Positions 36,205-44,774 of a stretch of DNA of 64,000 nucleotides are shown here, piece after piece. The stretch spans positions 62,001 to 126,000 of the forward strand of contig JALOCJ010000004.1 of assembly GCA_023227825.1 (NCBI GenBank), written 5' to 3'. Origin of the DNA: Candidatus Cloacimonas sp. Its GTDB lineage: Bacteria > Cloacimonadota > Cloacimonadia > Cloacimonadales > Cloacimonadaceae. A program made the position numbers and the translations under genes. Numbering within the stretch: position 1 is the first letter of the stretch; the number at the start of each line of letters is the position of its first letter. The notes under the pieces are model-generated. The model made no database searches and was not told the origin of the DNA. It saw nothing but the letters and a program-made list of their open reading frames with translations.

Positions 36205-37494
36205 ATGAATACTGCCGGGAAAAAAAACGATAATATAGTTGCACTGGTGGATTGCAACAATTTTTATGTATCTTGTGAACGAGTTTTCAATCCTAAACTG
36301 AATAATAAACCGGTAGCTGTGCTTTCTAATAATGACGGTTGTATTGTTTCTCGCTCTCAGGAAATTAAAGACCTGAAAATTCCAATGGGAGCACCCGGAT
36401 TTAAGTATGAGGGATTGATTAAAAAAAATGGCGGAACATTATTATCTTCCAACTATGCTCTTTATGCAGATATGAGTGCAAGAGTGATGGAAGTTCTATC
36501 TATGTTTTCACCTGAAGTTGAAATATACAGTATTGATGAAGCATTTTTAGGGCTAAACGGATTTAAGAATAGAGACCTGGAAAGTTATGGCAGAAAGATT
36601 AAAAGAACGGTTTTTCAATGGACAGGAATACCTGTTTCAGTAGGAATTTCCAAAACCAAAACCCTGGCTAAAGTTGCCAATCATTTTGCCAAACGCTTTT
36701 CTGCTTTTCAGGGTTCTCTTTGTTTGCTGGAAGATGAACGCATAGAAAAAGCACTGTCAAAAACCCCCGTTTATGATATTTGGGGAATTGGACGCCAATA
36801 TAATAAATTTTTAAGACAGCATAAAATTGAAACAGCACTTCAATTACGGGATGCAGATGATAAATTTATAGAGCACTATTTAACCAGTGTGGGCTTAAAA
36901 ACCGTTTGGGAATTGCGTGGCTATGCCTGTATTGATTTAGATGAAGCACCCGCTGCTAAAAAAAGTATTGTAACTTCTCGCTCTTTCGGCAAACAAGTTT
37001 CCTCCCTAAGAGAATTGCAGGAAGCGGTCTCTGAATATGTTACCCGGGCTGCAGAAAAATTGCGAAAACAAAAAAGTGTAGCAGGACTGCTGATGGTTTT
37101 TCTTTCTACAAATCGTTTTAAAGAAGGTCCTCAATATAATAATTCTCTTTCTGCAACTCTGTTTCCGCCTACTGCTTACACTCCAGAATTGATAAAAACA
37201 GCACTTAACTTGCTGGAAGAGTTATATTTACCAGGTTTTGAATTTAAAAAAGCTGGAGTAATGCTGGCTGATATTATTGCAGAAAAGGATGTTCCCTTAA
37301 GCTTTATGGACACAAATTATCTGGATGATAAACGCAAAAAACTGATGGAGGCAATAGATAAACTGAACAAAACTTTCGGTCAGGACACTCTTTTTTATGC
37401 CAGCAGTGGAATAAAAAAGGACTGGAAAATGAAGCGAGCTAAACTTTCACCCCAATATACAACCCACTGGAATGACCTTCCAAAGGTGAAATAA
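36205..37494 (+). CDS. umuC: Y-family DNA polymerase, UmuC-like
   Basis: 429 residues. Catalytic carboxylates in ALVDCNNFYVSCERVF and YSIDEAFLGL, the steric-gate region, VSVGISKTKTLAKVANHFAK, a helix-hairpin-helix-type thumb (VYDIWGIGRQYNKFL) and the UmuC-specific C-terminal DUF4113-like end (FGQDTLFYASSGIKKDWKMK, RAKLSPQYTTHW). Translesion polymerase. No umuD is adjacent. ATG 36205 has GAGG upstream. An upstream in-frame TTG (36148) would add a low-complexity basic peptide and lacks support. Confidence 0.9.
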   Translation: MNTAGKKNDNIVALVDCNNFYVSCERVFNPKLNNKPVAVLSNNDGCIVSRSQEIKDLKIPMGAPGFKYEGLIKKNGGTLLSSNYALYADMSARVMEVLSMFSPEVEIYSIDEAFLGLNGFKNRDLESYGRKIKRTVFQWTGIPVSVGISKTKTLAKVANHFAKRFSAFQGSLCLLEDERIEKALSKTPVYDIWGIGRQYNKFLRQHKIETALQLRDADDKFIEHYLTSVGLKTVWELRGYACIDLDEAPAAKKSIVTSRSFGKQVSSLRELQEAVSEYVTRAAEKLRKQKSVAGLLMVFLSTNRFKEGPQYNNSLSATLFPPTAYTPELIKTALNLLEELYLPGFEFKKAGVMLADIIAEKDVPLSFMDTNYLDDKRKKLMEAIDKLNKTFGQDTLFYASSGIKKDWKMKRAKLSPQYTTHWNDLPKVK

Positions 37495-37597
37495 AGTGCG
37501 GGAGTCCAAAGTGCTGAAGTGCAGGAATTCAAAGTGCTGAAGTGTGGGAGTTCAAAGTGCTGAAGTGCAGGAATTCAAAGTGCTGAAGTGCGGGAGT
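37495..37597. repeat. 23-bp tandem repeat, 4.5 copies
   Basis: Units start at 37495, 37518, 37541 and 37564, with a partial one at 37587: AGTGCGGGAGTYCAAAGTGC-TGA with alternation between GCGGGAGT and GCAGGAATT forms (odd/even copies). It starts directly after the umuC stop, and its last partial copy supplies the GGGAG ribosome site of the next gene. Confidence 0.92.
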
Positions 37598-37604
37598 AAA
37601 AAAA

Positions 37605-38195
37605 ATGCTGTATACAATTGAAAAAAAGATAGAAAGTGAAATAAAAATAAAGCGCTCCAGATTTGTTGCAGTTTTATATCCTCTGCTGCATACAGAAGAA
37701 ATTAGAGATATTTTGAACGCGCATTATGGGCTTTTTTCTGATGCTACTCATAATTGCTATGCTTATATTTACGGTTTGAACAGAGAAATTATGTATTCTT
37801 CTGATGCCGGAGAACCTACCGGAACAGCCGGAAAACCAATTCTGAATACTCTTTTGCGTAATGACCTGACAAATGTTCTGGCTATTGTTTCCCGTTATTT
37901 TGGAGGAATAAAATTAGGTGTAAAAGGATTGATTTCAGCTTATTCTAAAGCGGTTGAACAAACAATTTTACAAGGCAATCTAAGAATAGCAAAGCAATTA
38001 ATTTCTTTTCCCCTTGTTTGTGATTATGCTTCTTTTGAAGGACTGAAACATTCTTTTCAAACAATCGGAGGAGAAATAAAGCAAGTAATATGGTCTGAAG
38101 AAGTTAACTTTATATTAAACCTCCCGGCTGAACAGGAACAAGAATTTCTGAAAATTATAGATGGCAATAAACACAAAATCCGCTTAAATTATTAG
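37605..38195 (+). CDS. IMPACT/YigZ-family protein
   Basis: 196 residues. KIKRSRFVAVLYPL at the start, THNCYAYIYG, SSDAGEPTGTAGKPIL, and ISRYFGGIKLGVKGLISAYS are the UPF0029/IMPACT hallmarks, followed by a ferredoxin-like C-terminal domain. The bacterial members (YigZ, YvyE) bind nucleic acid and are linked to translation or general stress, but the biochemical role is not settled. Its GGGAG ribosome site lies within the 23-bp repeat array. Confidence 0.9.
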   Translation: MLYTIEKKIESEIKIKRSRFVAVLYPLLHTEEIRDILNAHYGLFSDATHNCYAYIYGLNREIMYSSDAGEPTGTAGKPILNTLLRNDLTNVLAIVSRYFGGIKLGVKGLISAYSKAVEQTILQGNLRIAKQLISFPLVCDYASFEGLKHSFQTIGGEIKQVIWSEEVNFILNLPAEQEQEFLKIIDGNKHKIRLNY

Positions 38196-38217
38196 TAGAA
38201 CTATTAAGGAAGGAAGA

Positions 38218-39090
38218 ATGAAGTATATCATAGTAATCCTGATTATAATAATGAACTTAGCTATATTATCTGCAGAGGAATATCGCATTGTAGATTCCCG
38301 AACAGGTAAAACCCTTTCTTTACAGCAAATGGCTAACGAACTGAAAAAGTATGATCTTATCTTTTTCGGAGAAGATCACGATAATGCTACGCTCCATAAG
38401 CTGGAAAGAGAACTGGTGCCGCTACTGGATACAAAAAGGGAACTGATACTTTCTCTGGAAATGTTTGAACGCGATGTTCAAAGTGATTTGGATGCCTATA
38501 TAGAAGGTTGGCTTACAGAGGATGAATTTTTGGCTAAAAGCCGCCCCTGGAGTAATTACAAAGATGACTATCGTCCCCTGATTGAATATGCCAAACAGAA
38601 AAAACTAACTGTTATAGCTGCTAATATACCTCGTTCTATAGCTGGAAAAATGGCAAGAACAGGACCCGATTTTACTGATACCTTGCCGGAAGAAGATAAA
38701 AAGTGGTTGCCTAATAAAATAAGCTATCCCGATGACAGCTATAAAAAGGCATTTCTGGAAACTTTGGAAAATATGCATTCACCGATGATGAATAATAACC
38801 CCGATTGGCTATATCAAGCTCAATGCCTGAAAGATGAAACAATGGCAGAAAGTATTGTAAATGCTTTAAAAATGAAACCCAAAGCCCGAGTTCTCCATTT
38901 TAACGGTGATTTTCATAGCCGTTATTTTTCCGGAACTGTAAGCAGGGTTCAAGAAATACTGCCTAAAAAGAAAATTGCAGTTATCAGTCCTTCCTACAGT
39001 GAAAATTGGCAAACAGCAAATCTAACTGCTGAAGAGAAAAATGCAGGAACTTATATAATATTTCTTCCTATTCAAGGAGGTGAACAATGA
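38218..39090 (+). CDS. ChaN-like secreted protein (haem-binding uptake / TIKI superfamily)
   Basis: 290 residues with an N-terminal signal peptide (to about residue 20, ending ...AILSAEE). The conserved features are YDLIFFGEDHDNATLH, LILSLEMFERDVQ, ANIPRSIAGKMA and VLHFNGDFHSRYF. The GE.HDN and H..GDFH motifs are those of PF04187 (ChaN, haem-binding, related to TIKI/TraB/EreA folds). Likely periplasmic, since it lacks a lipobox Cys. Overlaps the Memo gene by four bases, so the two are probably coupled. Substrate unknown. Confidence 0.85.
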   Translation: MKYIIVILIIIMNLAILSAEEYRIVDSRTGKTLSLQQMANELKKYDLIFFGEDHDNATLHKLERELVPLLDTKRELILSLEMFERDVQSDLDAYIEGWLTEDEFLAKSRPWSNYKDDYRPLIEYAKQKKLTVIAANIPRSIAGKMARTGPDFTDTLPEEDKKWLPNKISYPDDSYKKAFLETLENMHSPMMNNNPDWLYQAQCLKDETMAESIVNALKMKPKARVLHFNGDFHSRYFSGTVSRVQEILPKKKIAVISPSYSENWQTANLTAEEKNAGTYIIFLPIQGGEQ

Positions 39091-39905
39091 TTCGTAATCC
39101 TATGCACGCCGGAACCTTCTATCCCCGTTTTGAACAGCAAATCAAACGGCAGATAGAGGGTTGGATAAGCAATGCTGTAACTCCTCTATCTTCGGAACGA
39201 GCTTTAGGAGTTATTCTTCCTCATGCTGGTTATATGTATTCTGGGGAATGTGCTACTTTGGGTTTATACAGTATTTCCCACGAAAATATTGATAGTTTCA
39301 TAATCCTTCATCCCAGCCATCAGGCAAACTATTTTGATTTTAGTGTTTCTCCCTATCAACAATATGTAAATCCTTTAGGCACTTTGGATTTTGATATGGA
39401 GCTCTACAATAAAATAGCTCCTGCAGCAGATCAAAATATACCCCTCATCTTACATCAGGAAGAACACTCTATGGAAATTCAACTACCAATATTGAATTAC
39501 TTCTTCCCTAAAGCAAAAATTCTGCCTATTATGTTTGGAAATCAAATTCCTGCAGTGGCAAAACGCCTAGCAGAAATTCTCTATGAAACAATTTACAGTT
39601 CTACAAAGCGTATTGTTATCCTCTGTTCTTCAGATTTATCTCATTACCATCGTGCCCGGATAGCTGAAGAAATGGACAGCGAATTAATAAAAAATGTGAT
39701 TGCTATTGATCCTGAACACCTCTGGCAGGGAATTTTACATAATAATTGTGAAGCATGCGGTATCGGGGGAATCCTCTGTTTGCTATATTATGCACAGTGT
39801 TACACAAATGCCAAAATGAAAGTTATTCAGTATACCCATTCGGGAAAAATATCCGGAAATGATTCTCAGGTAGTGGGTTATCTTTCTGCCAAGCTTTACA
39901 TTTAA
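39087..39905 (+). CDS. Memo-family protein (AmmeMemoRadiSam system protein B)
   Basis: 272 residues. MHAGTFYP, GVILPHAGYMYSGE, FIILHPSHQ, HQEEHSMEIQLPIL, LPIMFG, LCSSDLSHYH, CEACGIGGIL match MEMO1 homologues, a fold related to non-haem-iron extradiol dioxygenases, with metal-candidate His and Cys residues kept. Human MEMO1 binds metal, but the bacterial function is unknown. The AMMECR1 gene follows, so two of the three AmmeMemoRadiSam components are present. The radical-SAM member is not in this window. Confidence 0.9.
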   Translation: MIRNPMHAGTFYPRFEQQIKRQIEGWISNAVTPLSSERALGVILPHAGYMYSGECATLGLYSISHENIDSFIILHPSHQANYFDFSVSPYQQYVNPLGTLDFDMELYNKIAPAADQNIPLILHQEEHSMEIQLPILNYFFPKAKILPIMFGNQIPAVAKRLAEILYETIYSSTKRIVILCSSDLSHYHRARIAEEMDSELIKNVIAIDPEHLWQGILHNNCEACGIGGILCLLYYAQCYTNAKMKVIQYTHSGKISGNDSQVVGYLSAKLYI

Positions 39906-39923
39906 AATGAATAAGGAGGAATA

Positions 39924-40469
39924 ATGCTTACTTTGGAACAGAAAAAAGAATTGCTCTCCCTTGCCCGAAATGCCATTAGTGCTCATTTTAAACATCAAAC
40001 CGTTACTTTGCCTGAAGACCCTGCTTTCCATTTCCAACGCGGTGTCTTTGTAAGTTTGCATATTAATGGAAATTTTCGAGGTTGTATCGGCTATATTAAG
40101 GGCTATAAATCAATTGCTGAAAGCGTGAAAGAAATGGCAGAAGCGGCTGCTTTTCAAGACCCACGTTTTCCTCCTTTAACAGAAAAGGAACTGGAAAAAG
40201 TAACTCTTGAAATATCTATTTTAGGAGAGCTTATTCCCTTGCAAAAAAATGAATTACCGGTAATTGGCAGAGACGGACTTTATATTCAACATCCTTATGG
40301 TAGTGGATTACTTTTACCTCAAGTAGCTGTAGAATACAATTGGCAACCTGAAACCTTTCTGCGAGAGGTTTGTCGTAAAGCCGGATTGCCTCCTACTGCT
40401 TATCTTGATCCTGCCAGTGTTGTATATCGTTTTACTGCTGATGTCTTCAGCGAAGCAGATACATTTTGA
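39924..40469 (+). CDS. AMMECR1-domain protein (AmmeMemoRadiSam system protein A)
   Basis: 181 residues. FQRGVFVSLHINGNFRGCIGYI, AAAFQDPRFPPLTEKEL, LEISILGELIPL, GRDGLYIQHPYGSGLLLPQV and the C-terminal FLREVCRKAGLPPTAY define AMMECR1, including the conserved LRGCIG-like block (here FRGCIGY). Molecular function unknown in all domains of life. Good ribosome site (AAGGAGGAATAATG). Third gene of the ChaN-like/Memo/AMMECR1 run, just before a tRNA cluster. Confidence 0.92.
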   Translation: MLTLEQKKELLSLARNAISAHFKHQTVTLPEDPAFHFQRGVFVSLHINGNFRGCIGYIKGYKSIAESVKEMAEAAAFQDPRFPPLTEKELEKVTLEISILGELIPLQKNELPVIGRDGLYIQHPYGSGLLLPQVAVEYNWQPETFLREVCRKAGLPPTAYLDPASVVYRFTADVFSEADTF

Positions 40470-40520
40470 TTGACAGAAAAAGGGTCATTTATTTTTTGGT
40501 CATTGCTGAATGGAATTTTT

Positions 40521-40596
<76 letters not shown>

Positions 40597-40609
40597 GTTA
40601 TTTTTTTTT

Positions 40610-40683
<74 letters not shown>

Positions 40684-40695
40684 GTTCATTATCTT

Positions 40696-40782
40696 GCCGG
40701 AGTGGTGGAATTGGTAGACACAAGGGACTTAAAATCCCTCGAGCTTTGGCTCGTGCCGGTTCAAGTCCGGCCTCTGGTACCA
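40696..40782 (+). tRNA. tRNA-Leu (TAA)
   Basis: 87 nt, class II tRNA with a long variable arm (CGAGCTTTGGCTCG) and encoded CCA. Acceptor GCCGGAG/CTCTGGT has two G-T pairs, the D-arm contains GTGGTGGAATTGGTAGACAC, the anticodon loop is CTTAAAA with TAA, and the T-arm is GCCGGTTCAAGTCCGGC, discriminator A. Confidence 0.96.
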
Positions 40783-40784
40783 AA

Positions 40785-40860
<76 letters not shown>

Positions 40861-40900
40861 GTTTTATTATTCCGCTATACCATAAAGGATACTTCCATAG

Positions 40901-41569
40901 ATGAATTCTTTCAAAGCCGTAATCTTTGATATGGATGGAACTTTAATTGATTCAATGCAGCTCTGGCGAAATGTAGATAAGGATTTTTTACATTCCCGTG
41001 GTCTTAAAGTTCCTCCTGATCTTTTTGCAGAGCTTCCTCAGGGAAACAGTTTTATTCAAACAGCACAGTATTTTAAGGATAGATTTGGTTTACCTGATAG
41101 CCCGGAAAGCATTATGCAGGAATGGACAAAAATGGTCAGTAAGCATTATGAAACGGATATTGAATTGAAACCTGGCGCTATTGAATTGCTTTCCATACTA
41201 CACCAAAAAGGGTTAAAAATAGGGTTGGGAACAAGCAATTCCCTGGAACTGGCAAAAAAAGTGCTCCTTCGGAATTCTGTATGGCACTATTTTCAGTGTG
41301 CTGTTACGGGAGATATAAATTTGAAAGGGAAGCCCTATCCGGATATTTATATTTTAGCTGCAGAACGCTTACAGGAAAAACCGGAAAATTGCCTGGTGAT
41401 TGAAGATACTTTAACCGGTGTCCAGGCAGGAAAATCCGCAGGGATGACCGTTTTTGCCATTTATGATGAAGATAGTTCTGACCAGCATTTACTGATAAAA
41501 GAGCTGGTAGATGCTTTTTATTTAGATTTTAAGTCCCTGACGGAAGACCTTTTCCACACCTGGAAATAA
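40901..41569 (+). CDS. HAD-superfamily hydrolase (phosphatase/phosphomutase-like)
   Basis: 222 residues. Motif I FDMDGTLIDS (nucleophile and acid Asp), a C1 helical cap (~20-85), motif II GLGTSNSLE, motif III Lys in LKGKPYPDIYI, motif IV VIEDTLTGVQAGKSAGM. This is the beta-phosphoglucomutase/CbbY-like subgroup. Substrate cannot be told. It lies 40 bp after the last tRNA. Confidence 0.88.
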   Translation: MNSFKAVIFDMDGTLIDSMQLWRNVDKDFLHSRGLKVPPDLFAELPQGNSFIQTAQYFKDRFGLPDSPESIMQEWTKMVSKHYETDIELKPGAIELLSILHQKGLKIGLGTSNSLELAKKVLLRNSVWHYFQCAVTGDINLKGKPYPDIYILAAERLQEKPENCLVIEDTLTGVQAGKSAGMTVFAIYDEDSSDQHLLIKELVDAFYLDFKSLTEDLFHTWK

Positions 41570-41643
41570 ACTTTAATGTCTTTGAAGTTAGACCTTCCTC
41601 CAAAAATAATCTTCCTCTTCAATTAAACTAAAGGATTGGAATT

Positions 41644-42336
41644 ATGCCCTCACACTTGTATATCATCATTGGTGCCTACGGAAGCGGAAAAAGTGAATTT
41701 TCCCTGCATCTTGCGCGTTGTTTTAAAGCTCAAGGTAAGGATGTGGTTTTAGCTGATTTGGATGTTGTAAATCCCTATTTTCGTTCACGGGAAATGCAGG
41801 AGGATTTTATGCAAGAAGGCATTGATATTATTGCTCCGGAAGGTGAATATAAGCATAGTGATTTGCCGATGATTTCTCCCCGGGTGAAAGGAGCAATTCA
41901 AAATAAAGCGAAAACTGTTATTCTAGATGTAGGTGGTGACCCTGCCGGATGTAGAACTTTAGGGCGTTTTGAAGAACCCATAAAAACACGGGGTTACAAT
42001 ATGCTTTATATTGTAAATACTATGCGTCCTTTTACTTCAACTCCGGAAGAAATAATATCAATGAAAGAAGCGCTGGAAACTACATCGCGCTTAAAAATAA
42101 CGGAAATTGTGTGTAACACCAACCTAATGGAAGAAACAACAGCAGAAATTGTGCTAACTGGAATCAAAATAGTAGATAAAGCAGCAAAACTTTCAGGACT
42201 CCCTTTTGAAACCTATCTTGTATTAAGCAAATATGAAAAAATCGTTCCGGATAATTTAGGTGGTAAAAAAAGAGAAGTTATGGCTTATAACTTGAAAAAA
42301 CCCTGGGAATTATTCATTACAAAAGGAATTTGTTAA
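41644..42336 (+). CDS. P-loop ATPase of the MinD/CobQ-like class, function unknown
   Basis: 230 residues. Walker A GAYGSGKSEFSLHLA, then VVLADLDVVNPYFRSREMQ, the Walker B-like TVILDVGGDPAGCRTLGRF, and NTMRPFTSTPEEII. The DLD.VNPYFR block and VGGDP resemble SIMIBI-type NTPases (MinD/ParA, CobB/CobQ, GPN-like). No partner gene sits beside it. I recognise the fold but not the function. Confidence 0.75.
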   Translation: MPSHLYIIIGAYGSGKSEFSLHLARCFKAQGKDVVLADLDVVNPYFRSREMQEDFMQEGIDIIAPEGEYKHSDLPMISPRVKGAIQNKAKTVILDVGGDPAGCRTLGRFEEPIKTRGYNMLYIVNTMRPFTSTPEEIISMKEALETTSRLKITEIVCNTNLMEETTAEIVLTGIKIVDKAAKLSGLPFETYLVLSKYEKIVPDNLGGKKREVMAYNLKKPWELFITKGIC

Positions 42337-42505
42337 ATCAGAAGAATAGATTATATTATAGTTACACTGTAATTCTTAGATTATGACACAGATAAATTGA
42401 TTTTGAAAGTAGTGCAGGAGGATGAAATAAGAGAAAAATATGGAGTTTCGGTATAAAAATTGTTTTATTTATAAGCTCATATATTACAATAAGGAGTGAA
42501 CGCTG

Positions 42506-44524
42506 ATGAGAAAACAGCGTATTTTACCCATATTATTATTAAGCAGTGTACTCTGTATTTTGAGTTCTACTGCCTTTGCACATCACAATTTACCTGATGA
42601 TAAAGGGAAGGGGAACTTCCGTTTTACGGAAACCAATCCCCCTGTGGCTCCAGTTCGTCCTATTGCCGAATTTGAACCTGCTTCCGATGTTTTAATTCGT
42701 TATCCTTTAGGGATACCTGTTTCGCTGGTAGCACAACTGGCAAATACGGCAAATGTTATTTGTATCGTAAGCAATTCGCAACAATCATCTGCCGTTTCTG
42801 CTTTTACCAATGCTGGAGTAAATATGGAACGGGTTAGTTTTCTAAATGCGGCAACGGATTCTTATTGGACAAGGGATTACGGACCCTGGTTCATTTTTGA
42901 CGGTAATGGTGATTATGGAGTAGTAGATTTTGTGTATAATCGTCCTCGTCCCAACGATAATTTAATTCCCCAGGTTTTCGCCAATCAATTAGCTTTGAAT
43001 TATTTTGGAATGAATTTACAGCAATCAGGGGGAAATTATATGTGCGATGGAATTAATACTGCTGCGCAAACAACTTTGGTTTATACCGAAAATGGCAACA
43101 ATCAAGCCAATGTAAATACCAAAATGCAACAGTATTTAGGCATTACAAATTATCTAGTGCTGGAAGACCCTAATAACACTTATATTGAGCATATTGACTG
43201 TTGGGCAAAGTTTCTGTCTCCCGATAAAATAATTATTCGTAGCGTTCCTGCAAGTCATTCTCAATATAATGCCATAGAAAATGCGGCTAATTATTTTGCT
43301 ACACACAATTGTGCCTGGGGTTATCCTTATCGTGTTTATAGGGTTTATACTCCATCCAATGAGCCCTACACCAATTCTCTTATTTTGAATAAAAAGGTCT
43401 TTGTCCCTATTGTAGGAGGCAGTAATGATAATCCTGCTCTGCAAGTTTATCGTGAAGCACTGCCTGGTTATGAAGTTATAGGTGTTTCTCAAACCGGTTC
43501 TGCCCCGTGGGAATCTACTGATGCCTTACATTGTAGAACGCATGAAATTCCGGATAAAAATATGCTGAATATTGTTCATACTCCCTGGCACAGCATTGTT
43601 CCGCTGGAAACTGATATTGTTATCAACACGGAAATAATTGCGCATAGTGGTCAGTCCCTTTATTTAGATTCTCTGTTTGTTTGTTATAAAGTAAATTCCG
43701 GTATCTGGCAAAGAAGTTATCTGCAACCTCTTGCCCGCAATAATTATACTACTGCTATAAGCGGATTTGCTTATGGAGATACTATTCGTTATTTTATTCA
43801 CGCCGCAGATCAATCCGGAAGAAGTATTGACCATCCAGTTTTTGCTTATTTAGACCCTCATCTTTTTGTAATTCAACCAGATTTAAAACCTCCTGTTTTA
43901 ACACATAATCCTATTACATCTATCACTAATCAAAGTGAGCCCATAAGTTTTATTGTTTCTGCCAATGACGAAAGTGGCATTAGTCAAGTGCTTTTCCGGT
44001 ACAAAATAGATGATTCGGAAGTTTTTTCTTATCCAATGGACCCTTTAACTGAGGATAGCTATATTTTCCAGTATTATCCTGAATTTACTACTGAAGATCA
44101 CATTTTCTATTACAGTTTTGTGGCTTATGATGGGGCTAATCCTCACAATACAAGTGTTCTTCCCGGACAGGATTTATGGTATGAAGTGCCTATTTTAATT
44201 GTTTCCTTGAATGATGAAGTCCAAATTCCAACCCTTCCAGAAGGTATTATCAGCGTTTACCCTAATCCTTTTAATCCCGCAGGCAGTGAACTTATCCGGT
44301 TGAAATACTTTTCCCCCGGGAACATACCTTTCTCTTTCAGGGTTTACAATCTGAAAGGTCAGATAATTTATACTGAAACGCTATTCCCGAAAGGAAAAGG
44401 CATTCAGGAAATTAGCTGGAATGGACTGGATAAAAAAGGAAAATTAGCTCCGAACGGAATATATCTGATAGAAATTTTACAGGGCTCAAAAAGCCACAAA
44501 AGCAAGCTAATAATAGTAAAATAG
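42506..44524 (+). CDS. Secreted peptidylarginine deiminase homologue with C-terminal sorting domain
   Basis: 672 residues: signal peptide (~1-25), guanidino-modifying catalytic domain (~45-360), Ig-like beta region (~380-560) and a C-terminal ~85-residue FlgD-like/type IX-style sorting domain (VYPNPFNP ... WNGLDKKGKLAPNGIYLIEI). Catalytic residues align with Porphyromonas PPAD at constant offsets: W121, D124, R146, R148, Y226, H229, D231, N290, C343 here against W127, D130, R152, R154, Y233, H236, D238, N297, C351 there (recalled). The two Arg that read a C-terminal arginine carboxylate argue against a plain agmatine deiminase. Expected to citrullinate peptides outside the cell or at its surface. 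Ribosome site AAGGAG. Confidence 0.85.
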   Translation: MRKQRILPILLLSSVLCILSSTAFAHHNLPDDKGKGNFRFTETNPPVAPVRPIAEFEPASDVLIRYPLGIPVSLVAQLANTANVICIVSNSQQSSAVSAFTNAGVNMERVSFLNAATDSYWTRDYGPWFIFDGNGDYGVVDFVYNRPRPNDNLIPQVFANQLALNYFGMNLQQSGGNYMCDGINTAAQTTLVYTENGNNQANVNTKMQQYLGITNYLVLEDPNNTYIEHIDCWAKFLSPDKIIIRSVPASHSQYNAIENAANYFATHNCAWGYPYRVYRVYTPSNEPYTNSLILNKKVFVPIVGGSNDNPALQVYREALPGYEVIGVSQTGSAPWESTDALHCRTHEIPDKNMLNIVHTPWHSIVPLETDIVINTEIIAHSGQSLYLDSLFVCYKVNSGIWQRSYLQPLARNNYTTAISGFAYGDTIRYFIHAADQSGRSIDHPVFAYLDPHLFVIQPDLKPPVLTHNPITSITNQSEPISFIVSANDESGISQVLFRYKIDDSEVFSYPMDPLTEDSYIFQYYPEFTTEDHIFYYSFVAYDGANPHNTSVLPGQDLWYEVPILIVSLNDEVQIPTLPEGIISVYPNPFNPAGSELIRLKYFSPGNIPFSFRVYNLKGQIIYTETLFPKGKGIQEISWNGLDKKGKLAPNGIYLIEILQGSKSHKSKLIIVK

Positions 44525-44577
44525 AACTATGTTGACTTATTTCAACTTAAAATATGAATAAATTCTACATTTTTTAC

Positions 44578-44685
44578 TTGACAAGATTCTGTATGCATTT
44601 AGAAGTAACTCAAGCCTACAGACCCTACATAGAATGCCCTCCGAGCAGTGGGGATGCCGCCCGGCATTCCCCACTGTATTTTTTT
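44578..44685 (+). promoter_or_regulatory. pot operon leader: promoter, competing hairpins, terminator
   Basis: A -35-like TTGACA (44578-44583) with a weak -10 (TAGAAG, 16-bp spacer) is followed ~45 bases later by a strong intrinsic terminator: CAGTGGGGATGCCG (44646-44659) pairs with CGGCATTCCCCACTG (44662-44676), then TATTTTTTT. Upstream, GAATGCC (44632-44638) is exactly complementary to GGCATTC (44663-44669), which is part of the terminator's 3' arm, so an alternative pairing that would break the terminator exists. This is attenuator or riboswitch-like. Alternatively the unit is a ~75-nt independent small RNA. Confidence 0.55.
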
Positions 44686-44711
44686 GCCGCTTTATCAATA
44701 AGGAGAAATAA

Positions 44712-44768
44712 ATGAAACAAGTTACATTTTTCTGCAGCTTTTTAAAACAGCTGATAAAGGGGGTATAG
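44712..44768 (+). CDS. Possible 18-codon leader peptide before potA
   Basis: ATG 44712 is preceded by a near-perfect ribosome site (AAGGAG with spacing 7) and encodes MKQVTFFCSFLKQLIKGV before TAG at 44766. It ends six bases before the TTG start of potA. Its coding DNA contains CAGC-N9-GCTG, a small hairpin. It may couple translation to potA, or respond to ribosome stalling. There is no amino-acid run typical of classical attenuators. Existence as a translated peptide is inferred only from the ribosome site. Confidence 0.4.
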   Translation: MKQVTFFCSFLKQLIKGV

Positions 44769-44774
44769 ACAAAG

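Noticed and set aside
42506..44524. Annotation as agmatine deiminase
   Set aside because: The signal peptide, sorting domain and the R146/R148 pair match peptidylarginine deiminase, while cytosolic agmatine deiminases lack these.
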